This document shows positions 1 to 5,724 of a stretch of 9,670 bases of DNA, in pieces (within the stretch, counting starts at the first letter, position 1; the number at the start of each line of letters is the position of its first letter). Source of the stretch: Elusimicrobia bacterium RIFOXYB2_FULL_48_7 (GTDB lineage Bacteria > Elusimicrobiota > Endomicrobiia > CG1-02-37-114 > XYA2-FULL-39-19); the NCBI GenBank assembly GCA_001800495.1, contig MGVM01000065.1:1-9670 (forward strand). Reading direction: 5' to 3'. Below the pieces are notes generated by a model. That model worked only from the letters and a program-made list of their open reading frames with translations. It searched no databases and was not told the DNA's origin. The position numbers and the translations under genes are program-made.

Positions 1-1
1 T

Positions 2-1468
2 TCAGAAGGCGGCGGCACCCCGTTTACTTTCGGGCTTCCCGCTATCTGCGACGGCATAGCCATGGGCCACGCCGGGATGCACTACTCGCTGCCTTCAAGG
101 GAACTTATAGCTGACTCCGTTGAAAGTGTGGTCAAGGCGCACTGTTTTGACGCTCTCGTCCTGCTTACAAACTGCGATAAAATTACCCCGGGAATGCTGA
201 TGGCCGCGGCGCGGATCAATATTCCTACCATTGTCGTGACCGCTGGCCCCATGCGGACTGGTTTTTGCGGCGGCAGGCGTCGTTCGCTGGTCAGGGATAC
301 CTACGAAGCGGTGGGATTGTTTCAGGCAAAAAAAATCACAACCGAGGAACTTGAAACAATAGAAATTAATGCTTGTCCTGGTGAAGGTTCCTGCCAGGGC
401 TTGTACACTGCTAATACTATGGCATGCCTGTGCGAAGCTATGGGAATATCTCTTCCGGGATGCGCTACTGCGCTCGCCGGTTCGGCTGACAGGAAAAGGA
501 TTGCCTATCAGTCCGGTTACACGATTGTGAAAATGATAGAACAGAACCTGACACCCAGGAGAATACTGACAAATAATGCTTTCCACAACGCGATTGTCGC
601 TGATATGGCGCTGGGTGGCTCGACAAACACGGTTCTTCACCTGATGGCCATTGCGTCTGAAGCCGGAGTGGATGTCACTCTGGACTGGTTCGATAAGATC
701 GCGAAACTTGTCCCGCACATGGTCCTGCTTGAACCTGCGGGCAACCAGTACATGGAAGACCTGGACAGGGCGGGCGGCATACCCGCGGTGCTTTCCGCGG
801 TTATAGGGAAGCTTAAACCATCTTTAACCGTGACTGGAAAAGGCATCATCGAACTTGTGAAAAACGCGAAAATCCTTGATAAAGAAGTCATAAGGAATAA
901 CAAACCATATTCGCCCGAAGGCGGCATTGCCATTTTGTACGGGAATATCTGTAAGGACGGGGCTGTAGTGAAGGTTTCCGCGGTCAGCAAAGGCATGCTC
1001 AAGTTTTCAGGCACGGCGAAGGTTTTTGAATCGGAAGAGAAAGCCATGGCGGCTATACTCGGAAAGAAAATAAAGAAGGGCGATGTCGTGGTCATAAGGT
1101 ATGAAGGCCCCAAGGGCGGCCCCGGTATGAGAGAAATGCTGGGCCCAACCAGTACGATCCAGGGAATGGGGCTGGCCGAGTCGGTAGCCCTGATCACAGA
1201 CGGAAGGTTTTCGGGCGGCACTCGCGGCCCCTGCATAGGGCACATCAGCCCTGAAGCCGCGGAAGGCGGCGCGATAGCGGCTTTGAAGGATGGGGATATA
1301 ATAAACATTGACATTCCTGGCAGGCAGCTGAATGTACGGCTCACTGACACGGAAATAAACGCGCGTTTGGCGAAACCGGAAAAATCGCCGGAAAAATTCA
1401 AGATTGGTTACCTCGCCAGGTACGCAAAGATGGTGACATCCGCAAGCAAAGGCGCGGTTTTGAGATAG
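2..1468 (+). CDS. ilvD: dihydroxy-acid dehydratase, 5' end outside window
   Basis: Dehydrates 2,3-dihydroxy-isovalerate and 2,3-dihydroxy-3-methylvalerate to the 2-keto acids that precede valine and isoleucine; a cytoplasmic Fe-S and Mg enzyme of the IlvD/Edd family. The reading frame is open from base 2 and gives 488 residues. IlvD proteins are usually about 550-560, so roughly 65 N-terminal residues, including the first cluster cysteine, lie upstream. Counting from base 2, visible motifs are GGTPFTFG near residue 4; NCDK at 57-60 (cluster Cys, Mg-binding Asp and the Lys that is carbamylated in this family); CPGEGSC at 125-131 (further cluster Cys); GGSTNTVLHL; YEGPKGGPGMREML; and DGRFSGGTRG, which holds the proposed catalytic Ser. 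It ends at TAG 1466-1468. It is the first visible gene of the run and is separated from ilvB by 111 bp carrying two palindromes. Identification is secure; the true start cannot be seen. Confidence 0.97.
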   Translation, partial: SEGGGTPFTFGLPAICDGIAMGHAGMHYSLPSRELIADSVESVVKAHCFDALVLLTNCDKITPGMLMAAARINIPTIVVTAGPMRTGFCGGRRRSLVRDTYEAVGLFQAKKITTEELETIEINACPGEGSCQGLYTANTMACLCEAMGISLPGCATALAGSADRKRIAYQSGYTIVKMIEQNLTPRRILTNNAFHNAIVADMALGGSTNTVLHLMAIASEAGVDVTLDWFDKIAKLVPHMVLLEPAGNQYMEDLDRAGGIPAVLSAVIGKLKPSLTVTGKGIIELVKNAKILDKEVIRNNKPYSPEGGIAILYGNICKDGAVVKVSAVSKGMLKFSGTAKVFESEEKAMAAILGKKIKKGDVVVIRYEGPKGGPGMREMLGPTSTIQGMGLAESVALITDGRFSGGTRGPCIGHISPEAAEGGAIAALKDGDIINIDIPGRQLNVRLTDTEINARLAKPEKSPEKFKIGYLARYAKMVTSASKGAVLR

Positions 1469-1479
1469 AATATGAATAA

Positions 1480-1514
1480 TACACTATAGCCATCCAAGCG
1501 GCTGGCATAGTGTA
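1480..1514 (+). repeat. 35-nt structured palindrome, copy A (subtype 1)
   Basis: An imperfect palindrome lying 11 bp after the ilvD stop. Outer arms TACACTAT (1480-1487) and ATAGTGTA (1507-1514) pair over 8 bp. Inner arms AGCC (1488-1491) and GGCT (1500-1503) pair over 4 bp. The loop is ATCCAAGC and a 3-nt bulge GGC sits on the 3' side. Copies B, C and D share this plan with different stem sequences. It is followed at 1517-1523 by an SD-like AAAGAGG. There is no U-tract, so it does not look like an intrinsic terminator. Family unknown to me; it may act as RNA structure between genes or be a dispersed REP-like repeat. Confidence 0.85.
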
Positions 1515-1530
1515 CCAAAGAGGTGTGGTT

Positions 1531-1565
1531 TACCCCATACGCTTCCAAGCGCGTAACATGGGGTA
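1531..1565 (+). repeat. 35-nt structured palindrome, copy B (subtype 2)
   Basis: Second copy, 16 bp after copy A and 14 bp before the ilvB start codon. Outer arms TACCCCAT (1531-1538) and ATGGGGTA (1558-1565); inner arms ACGC (1539-1542) and GCGT (1551-1554); loop TTCCAAGC (1543-1550); bulge AAC (1555-1557). The 8-4-8-4-3-8 layout is identical to copies A and C. The inner stem and loop are the same as in copy C, while the outer stem differs in paired fashion. The hairpin ends 2 nt before the ilvB SD, so its folding could affect ribosome access; that effect is inference. Confidence 0.85.
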
Positions 1566-1567
1566 TT

Positions 1568-1574
1568 AGAGGGG
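1568..1574 (+). promoter_or_regulatory. ilvB ribosome binding site
   Basis: AGAGGGG lies 5 nt before ATG 1580. It decides the start: the frame is open further upstream to a GTG at 1523, but that codon has no spaced SD and would translate through hairpin B. The equivalent stretch after copy C (TTAAAGGGG, 5621-5629) resembles this one, so an SD-like tail may be part of the subtype 2 repeat unit. Confidence 0.75.
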
Positions 1575-1579
1575 TGAAA

Positions 1580-3286
1580 ATGACTCAGAAAACAGGCGCG
1601 GAAATATTCATTGAATCGCTAAAGAAAGAAAACGTGGAGATCATGTTCGGCATTCCCGGCGGGCAGATACTGCCGATATTTGACGCAATATATGACTCCC
1701 CCATTAAATTTATTTTAACCAGGCATGAACAGGGCGCGGCGCACATGGCGGACGGCTATGCCCGTTCAACCGGGAAGGTCGGTGTTTGCGTGGCAACTTC
1801 CGGCCCCGGCGCGACAAACCTTGTGACCGGGCTTGCTACGGCGTACATGGATTCCATTCCGATAGTGGCTTTTACCGGGCAGGTGTCGACCAATCTTATC
1901 GGGAATGACGCTTTCCAGGAAGCCGACACCACGGGCATCACCAGGCCGGTTACCAAGCACAATTTCCTCGTCAAGAATGTCAAGGACCTTGCCGAAACAA
2001 TACAGAAAGCTTTTTATATAGCATCCTCAGGTCGTCCCGGGCCGGTGCTGATAGACATACCTTCGGATGTCCAGCGCGCGGCAACGGAATTCATCTGGAA
2101 GGACAAGGTTGAAATAAGGTCATACAAGCCCACTTTCAAGGGGCATTCTTTCCAGATAAAAAAACTTGCCGACGCGATCAACTCGGCGGAAAGGCCCGTG
2201 CTTTACGCGGGAGGCGGAGTCATTACTTCCAACGCGAGCCAGGAACTTCTTGAACTTGCTGAGAAAGCCAATATACCGGTCACGACTACATTGCTTGCGA
2301 TGGGGGCGTTCCCACCGGGCAATGAATTGAACCTCGGCATGTTGGGCATGCACGGGATGTACTGGGCCAACCACGCGATGCAGAATGCCGATTTGATAAT
2401 TGCGGTGGGCTCGCGCTTTGACGACAGGTGCACCGGCAAGCTTTCCGGTTTCGCGCCGAAAGCGAAGATAATCGCGCATATAGATATCGACCCGACAAGC
2501 ATTTCGAAGAATGTCAATGTGCATATACCGGTGGTGGGTGACGCGAAAAGCATATTATCCGAACTGGTGGGCCACGTGAATAAAAAGAAACACCCGGACT
2601 GGCTCAAGCAGATCGACCACTGGCGCAAGGAAATGCCGTACGGTTACAAGGACGATGCAAAACTCCGGCCCCAGTTCGTTATTGAAAAAATAAACGAGCT
2701 TACCGGCGGCGACGCGATAGTGACTACTGAGGTCGGCCAGCACCAGATGTGGGCCGCGCAGATCTACAGGCCGCTGAAACCCAGGTATTTCATTTCGAGC
2801 GGCGGGCTCGGGACCATGGGCTACGGTTTTCCCGCGGCGATCGGGGCGAAGTTCGGCAACCCGAAGAAGCTGGTCATAGATATTTCCGGAGACGGTTCCT
2901 TCCAGATGAACGTGCAGGAACTCGCGACAGCCGTTTTGAATAAGGTTAACGTGGTGGTCTGTATCCTTAACAACGCGCACCTGGGAATGGTGCGCCAGTG
3001 GCAGCAGATGTTTTTCAAGAACAGGTACTCGGCTGTTGCGCTGCACACTCAAACGGGGAACGCCGGCTGTGAGCCCGTGCCTGATTTCGTGAAACTGGCG
3101 CAGGCGTACGGGGCGGAGGGTTTTCGCGTATGCAAGAAAGACCAGGTCGCCGCTACGCTTGAGAAAGCGTTCAAGGTGAAAGACAAGCCGGTCATTATAG
3201 ATTTCGTGGTTGAACAGGAAGAAAACGTGCTGCCGATGGTCCCTGCCGGGGCGGCGCTTCATGAAATAATAACGGGGTTGGCTTAA
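1580..3286 (+). CDS. ilvB: acetolactate (acetohydroxyacid) synthase, large catalytic subunit
   Basis: Condenses pyruvate with pyruvate or 2-ketobutyrate, using thiamine diphosphate (TPP), Mg and FAD; the committed step to valine, leucine and isoleucine. From ATG 1580 the protein has 568 residues, normal for the family. An N-terminal TPP-binding domain carries RHEQGAAHMADGYAR with catalytic Glu50. It is followed by SGPGATN (74-80) and GNDAFQEAD (108-116). A central FAD/DHS-like domain (about 190-330) includes GSRFDDR (277-283). The C-terminal TPP domain has the Mg/TPP motif GDGS at 437-440 ending in NN at 464-465, then LGMVRQWQQ (468-476). Residue 103 is Ser in GQVSTNLIG, the site equivalent to plant Pro197. 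The regulatory subunit ilvN follows after 33 bp, so the two are probably co-translated. Confidence 0.97.
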   Translation: MTQKTGAEIFIESLKKENVEIMFGIPGGQILPIFDAIYDSPIKFILTRHEQGAAHMADGYARSTGKVGVCVATSGPGATNLVTGLATAYMDSIPIVAFTGQVSTNLIGNDAFQEADTTGITRPVTKHNFLVKNVKDLAETIQKAFYIASSGRPGPVLIDIPSDVQRAATEFIWKDKVEIRSYKPTFKGHSFQIKKLADAINSAERPVLYAGGGVITSNASQELLELAEKANIPVTTTLLAMGAFPPGNELNLGMLGMHGMYWANHAMQNADLIIAVGSRFDDRCTGKLSGFAPKAKIIAHIDIDPTSISKNVNVHIPVVGDAKSILSELVGHVNKKKHPDWLKQIDHWRKEMPYGYKDDAKLRPQFVIEKINELTGGDAIVTTEVGQHQMWAAQIYRPLKPRYFISSGGLGTMGYGFPAAIGAKFGNPKKLVIDISGDGSFQMNVQELATAVLNKVNVVVCILNNAHLGMVRQWQQMFFKNRYSAVALHTQTGNAGCEPVPDFVKLAQAYGAEGFRVCKKDQVAATLEKAFKVKDKPVIIDFVVEQEENVLPMVPAGAALHEIITGLA

Positions 3287-3305
3287 TCCTGTAGGGATTA
3301 ATCCC
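3283..3305 (+). other. small hairpin / palindrome at the ilvB-ilvN junction
   Basis: TTAATCC (3283-3289) can pair with GGATTAA (3295-3301) across a 5-nt loop. The overlapping GGGATTAATCCC (3294-3305) is itself a perfect 12-bp palindrome, so two alternative folds compete. The segment contains the ilvB stop TAA (3284-3286) and ends directly before the ilvN SD GGAGGAG (3306-3312). It may tune translational coupling, or may simply be chance; there is no U-tract to make it a terminator. Confidence 0.4.
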
Positions 3306-3319
3306 GGAGGAGAACGAGT

Positions 3320-3799
3320 ATGAGTATGAGGCACACTTTATCGGCTTTGGTTGAGAATAAATCGGGTGTCCTTGCCAGAATTTCCACGCTTTTTGCCGCG
3401 CGGGGATATAATATAGATTCGCTCACTGTTGGAGAGACAGATGACCCAAGCGTGTCCAGGATGACCATTGCGGTGCGGGGCGATGCGAAAATACTTGAAC
3501 AGATAGAAAAACAGCTCAACAAGCTTGTTGACGTTATAAAGGTGTTCGAGTATTCTGAAACAAAACACATTGAAAGGGATATGGCTTTGATAAAGGTGAA
3601 GGCCAGTAAGTCCAACAGGGCTGAAATACTGCAAATCGCGGATATATTCCGCGCCGATGTCATAGATGTCAGCCATGAAAATCTGATGATAGAGATCACC
3701 GGTGACGAAGATAAGATCCAGGCGCTTATTGAAATGCTCACCCCGTTCGGCATAAAAGAAATGGTGAGAACGGGCATTGTCGCCATGGCTAGAGGCTAA
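3320..3799 (+). CDS. ilvN: acetolactate synthase, small regulatory subunit
   Basis: Regulatory partner of IlvB; in this family it activates the catalytic subunit and binds valine for feedback inhibition. It has 159 residues, typical for the short bacterial form. An N-terminal ACT domain (about 4-78) contains HTLSALVENKSGVLARIS and YNIDSLTVGETDDPSVSRMT, the classical IlvN/IlvH signature. A C-terminal ALS_ss domain (about 85-157) contains RDMALIKV, and the protein ends in RTGIVAMARG. The SD GGAGGAG (3306-3312) lies 7 nt before ATG 3320; a second in-frame ATG at 3326 is possible but worse placed. The last 32 bp including the stop are duplicated downstream in diverged form (3811-3842). Confidence 0.96.
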   Translation: MSMRHTLSALVENKSGVLARISTLFAARGYNIDSLTVGETDDPSVSRMTIAVRGDAKILEQIEKQLNKLVDVIKVFEYSETKHIERDMALIKVKASKSNRAEILQIADIFRADVIDVSHENLMIEITGDEDKIQALIEMLTPFGIKEMVRTGIVAMARG

Positions 3800-3842
3800 T
3801 GGCAATGCCCGCATTGTGGCCATGGCCAGGGGCTGATGGCAA
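3774..3842 (+). repeat. tandem duplication of the ilvN 3' end
   Basis: Two 32-bp copies, 3774-3805 (end of ilvN) and 3811-3842 (intergenic), with a 37-bp period and 28 of 32 bases identical. The downstream copy still spells the last seven codons, IVAMARG, plus a stop. The four differences are GTC/GTG, GCT/GCC, AGA/AGG and TAA/TGA, all silent at protein level. Homology continues 6 nt past the stop (TGGCAA). The upstream copy with its following bases can also fold: GGGCATTG (3772-3779) pairs with CAATGCCC (3803-3810), and CCAT (3783-3786) with ATGG (3799-3802). The downstream copy has no start and is best read as a remnant of a second ilvN end. Confidence 0.85.
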
Positions 3843-3865
3843 ACAAGTAAAGAAACAAAACAAAC

Positions 3866-3873
3866 AAGGAGGG
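3866..3873 (+). promoter_or_regulatory. ilvC ribosome binding site supporting a GTG start
   Basis: AAGGAGGG, a near-perfect SD, lies 7 nt before GTG 3881. The alternative ATG at 3887 would be 13 nt away, so GTG is the preferred start of ilvC. The 81-bp gap upstream holds only the ilvN tail copy and an A-rich stretch. Confidence 0.8.
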
Positions 3874-3880
3874 TACTAAC

Positions 3881-4936
3881 GTGGAAATGGATTTCGGTGG
3901 TACGATGGAAAAAGTTGTAACAAGGGACGAGTTCCCCTTGAAGAAAGCGCAGGACATTCTTAAAGGCGAAGTAATCGCAGTTCTAGGTTATGGCGTCCAG
4001 GGCCCGGCACAGGCTTTGAATATGAGGGATAATGGTGTAAACGTAATTATCGGCCAGAGGCCGGAGGAGAAAGCCTACTGGCAGAAAGCGATAGATGACG
4101 GGTTTGTTCCGGGAAAATCTTTGTTTACCCTGGAAGAAGCAGCGGAAAGAGCAACAATCATCCAGTACCTTATTTCAGACGCTGGGCAGATGCTGCAATG
4201 GCCGAATATAAAGCCTCACCTGAAAAAAGGCGACGCGCTTTATTTTTCCCATGGTTTTTCAATCGTCTACAAAGACCAGACCCACGTGATACCGCCGGCT
4301 GATATTGATGTTATAATGGTCGCGCCGAAAGGTTCTGGCACGAATGTCAGAAGGAATTTCCAGGCTGGCAGCGGCATAAATTCAAGCTATGCCGTATTCC
4401 AGGATGCCACAGGCAAAGCGATGGACAGGTGCCTGGCATTAGGAATAGTCGTAGGTTCAGGATATTTATTTCACACAACCTTCGAAAAGGAAGTTTACAG
4501 CGATTTAACAGGCGAGCGCGGATCGCTTATGGGTGCTCTTGCCGGCATGTTTGACGCCCAGTATAACGTGCTTCGCAAAAATGGCCACAGTCCCAGCGAA
4601 TCATTCAACGAAACGGTAGAAGAACTGACCCAGAGCCTTATCCGCCTTGTGGCCGAGAACGGTATGGATTGGATGTATGCTAACTGCAGCACAACAGCCC
4701 AGAGAGGCGCTCTCGACTGGCGTCCAAGATTCAGAAAGGCATATGAACCCGTATTTGAAGATTTATATAAAAGCGTAAAAACCGGCAAGGAAACCGAGAT
4801 AGTCCTGCGGGTAAACGGCGCCCCGGATTACAAGGAGAAACTCGAAAAAGAGCTTTCTGAAATGAGAAACTCCGAAATGTGGAAAGCCGGAGCCGCGGTC
4901 AGGTCTTTAAGGCCCGAGAACTGGAAGAAGAAATAG
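3881..4936 (+). CDS. ilvC: ketol-acid reductoisomerase, short Ilv5-like type
   Basis: Isomerises and reduces 2-acetolactate and 2-aceto-2-hydroxybutyrate to the dihydroxy acids used by IlvD; needs NAD(P)H and Mg. It has 351 residues, so it lacks the duplicated C-terminal domain of the ~490-residue E. coli enzyme. A Rossmann domain carries GYGVQG (36-41) and a cofactor-specificity loop at GQRPEEKAYW (58-67); SHGF follows at 123-126. The helical domain has metal ligands Asp208 and Glu212 in DLTGERG, then Glu244 and Glu248 in FNETVEELTQ. Their spacing matches the known class I set. WMYANCSTTAQRGALDW and the ending LRPENW recall yeast Ilv5 and Bacteroidetes IlvC more than ordinary class I enzymes; that comparison is from memory. 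GTG start. psd begins 2 nt after the stop. Confidence 0.96.
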   Translation: MEMDFGGTMEKVVTRDEFPLKKAQDILKGEVIAVLGYGVQGPAQALNMRDNGVNVIIGQRPEEKAYWQKAIDDGFVPGKSLFTLEEAAERATIIQYLISDAGQMLQWPNIKPHLKKGDALYFSHGFSIVYKDQTHVIPPADIDVIMVAPKGSGTNVRRNFQAGSGINSSYAVFQDATGKAMDRCLALGIVVGSGYLFHTTFEKEVYSDLTGERGSLMGALAGMFDAQYNVLRKNGHSPSESFNETVEELTQSLIRLVAENGMDWMYANCSTTAQRGALDWRPRFRKAYEPVFEDLYKSVKTGKETEIVLRVNGAPDYKEKLEKELSEMRNSEMWKAGAAVRSLRPENWKKK

Positions 4937-4938
4937 AA

Positions 4939-5565
4939 ATGAAGCTGCCCCTCGCTAAAGATGGGGCTTTGTTGATCAAGGTATTTCTTATTTTCACAGT
5001 TGCTTCCTATGTTTTAACAAGGCTTCATTGGTTTTTTTATTTAGTATTAGCGGTGTTTTTCATCGCAACCCTGTTTCTGGTTGTTTTTTTTCGCGACCCC
5101 GAGAGGGACGTGAAAATCGACCGGAACCTCGTCCTTTCTCCCGCTGATGGTACTGTCCTGAATATCAAAAAGGCTGGAGAATCGCAGACAGTTGAGATTT
5201 TCATGAATCCTCTCAATGTTCATGTCCAGCGGTCTCCGGTTTCGGGTGTTGTCAAGTCGGTTCAGTACAAGGCAGGAGCTTTTCTGCCGGCTTACGTGCC
5301 GAAGGCGTCTGAGCTGAACGAAAAAAACAGGATCCTAATTGAAGGCACCGAAGGCGCCGGGATTGAGGTCGTGCAGATTGCCGGGATAATGGTAAGGCGA
5401 ATCGTGAGTTATGTGAAGCAGGGCGACTCTGTCGCACAGGGCCAGCGCATAGGGATGATAAAATTTGGTTCTCAGGTCGATATTACATTACCCGGGAACA
5501 TGAACATAAAAGTAAAGGAAAAAGACAAGGTAAAAGCGGGCATAACTGTAATAGCGTCGGTTTAG
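4939..5565 (+). CDS. psd: phosphatidylserine decarboxylase proenzyme
   Basis: Decarboxylates phosphatidylserine to phosphatidylethanolamine at the inner membrane, using a pyruvoyl group made by self-cleavage. From ATG 4939 it has 208 residues, fitting the short Psd form (about 200-230). Two hydrophobic segments at the N-terminus (about 10-27 and 31-51) end in FFRDPER and should anchor it. The core has LSPADG (66-71, Asp70), MNPLNVHVQRSP (89-100, His95), and FGSQVD (176-181). In that last motif, cleavage between Gly177 and Ser178 would give the beta chain and a pyruvoyl-capped alpha chain. The frame is open to ATG 4879 inside ilvC, but ATG 4939 is preferred: it sits 2 nt after the ilvC stop, has GGAAGAAG upstream (4923-4930), and begins the usual hydrophobic N-terminus. 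Its partner pssA follows. Confidence 0.93.
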   Translation: MKLPLAKDGALLIKVFLIFTVASYVLTRLHWFFYLVLAVFFIATLFLVVFFRDPERDVKIDRNLVLSPADGTVLNIKKAGESQTVEIFMNPLNVHVQRSPVSGVVKSVQYKAGAFLPAYVPKASELNEKNRILIEGTEGAGIEVVQIAGIMVRRIVSYVKQGDSVAQGQRIGMIKFGSQVDITLPGNMNIKVKEKDKVKAGITVIASV

Positions 5566-5585
5566 ATGGAGACAAAGGAGTTAAC

Positions 5586-5620
5586 TGCTCCATACGCTTC
5601 CAAGCGCGTATCATGGAGCA
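5586..5620 (+). repeat. 35-nt structured palindrome, copy C (subtype 2)
   Basis: Outer arms TGCTCCAT (5586-5593) and ATGGAGCA (5613-5620); inner arms ACGC (5594-5597) and GCGT (5606-5609); loop TTCCAAGC (5598-5605); bulge ATC (5610-5612). The inner stem and loop are identical to copy B, while outer stem positions 2 and 4 differ from B with both partners changed together. It is followed by SD-like AAAGGGG (5623-5629), but no start codon or gene follows at that point; copy D begins 12 bp later. Confidence 0.85.
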
Positions 5621-5632
5621 TTAAAGGGGACT

Positions 5633-5713
5633 TACCCTATAGCCTTCCAAGCCCCAAAATTACGAGGGTTGGAATTTTAGGACTTCATCCTATTCAGCGG
5701 CTGGCATAGGGTA
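5633..5713 (+). repeat. enlarged palindrome, copy D (subtype 1 with 46-nt loop insert)
   Basis: The ends match copy A: outer arms TACCCTAT (5633-5640) and ATAGGGTA (5706-5713), inner arms AGCC (5641-5644) and GGCT (5699-5702), bulge GGC (5703-5705). The usual loop TTCCAAGC (5645-5652) is followed by 46 extra nt (5653-5698). Inside, TTCCAA (5645-5650) and CCC (5653-5655) can pair with GGG and TTGGAA (5666-5674). TAGGA (5678-5682) can pair with TCCTA (5688-5692). The whole could therefore fold as a three-way junction closed by the family stem. A competing pairing is AAAATT (5656-5661) with AATTTT (5673-5678). It ends 5 nt before the pssA SD. Function unknown. Confidence 0.75.
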
Positions 5714-5718
5714 TTCAC

Positions 5719-5724
5719 AAGGAG
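5719..5724 (+). promoter_or_regulatory. pssA ribosome binding site
   Basis: AAGGAG lies 6 nt before ATG 5731 and fixes the pssA start. The same sequence with its following TTAA also occurs on the far side of the palindrome pair at 5575-5584, where it serves no gene. Confidence 0.8.

Noticed and set aside
1460..1488. Possible promoter (TTGAGA, 17 nt, ACTATA) at the ilvD end
   Set aside because: The -10 match is poor and overlaps the arm of palindrome A; not enough to call a promoter.
1523..1579. N-terminal extension of ilvB from GTG 1523
   Set aside because: It lacks a spaced SD, translates through hairpin B, and adds 19 residues not expected of the family; ATG 1580 has a good SD.
1469..1579. 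Leader-peptide attenuator or T-box for ilvB
   Set aside because: The only short ORF (ATG 1472, five codons) is not rich in Leu, Val or Ile codons, there is no terminator, and no T-box motif was seen.
637..3334. Long minus-strand ORFs such as 637-1401 and 2555-3334
   Set aside because: They lie antisense to ilvD and ilvB, which have full motif support, and their translations show no recognisable domains; they are shadows of the coding frames.
3799..3879. 26-codon ORF overlapping the ilvN stop (TAATG) and ending before ilvC
   Set aside because: It reads the duplicated ilvN tail in a different frame, with a low-complexity Lys/Gln/Asn end; no protein family features.
4879..4938. psd start at ATG 4879 inside ilvC
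   Set aside because: It would overlap ilvC by 58 bp and add a charged, non-family extension; ATG 4939 lies just after the ilvC stop with an SD-like GGAAGAAG.
5566..5709. 47-codon ORF starting right after the psd stop, reading through copies C and D
   Set aside because: It has no SD of its own, and its sequence consists almost wholly of palindrome repeats. Part of it (PYASKRV) also appears in the frame through copy B, but this simply reflects the shared repeat DNA.
1480..5713. Palindromes as intrinsic terminators, CRISPR repeats or integron attC sites
   Set aside because: No U-tracts follow the stems, there are no regularly spaced unique spacers, and the attC core sites GTTRRRY/RYYYAAC are absent; the reading direction and tight operon argue against termination.
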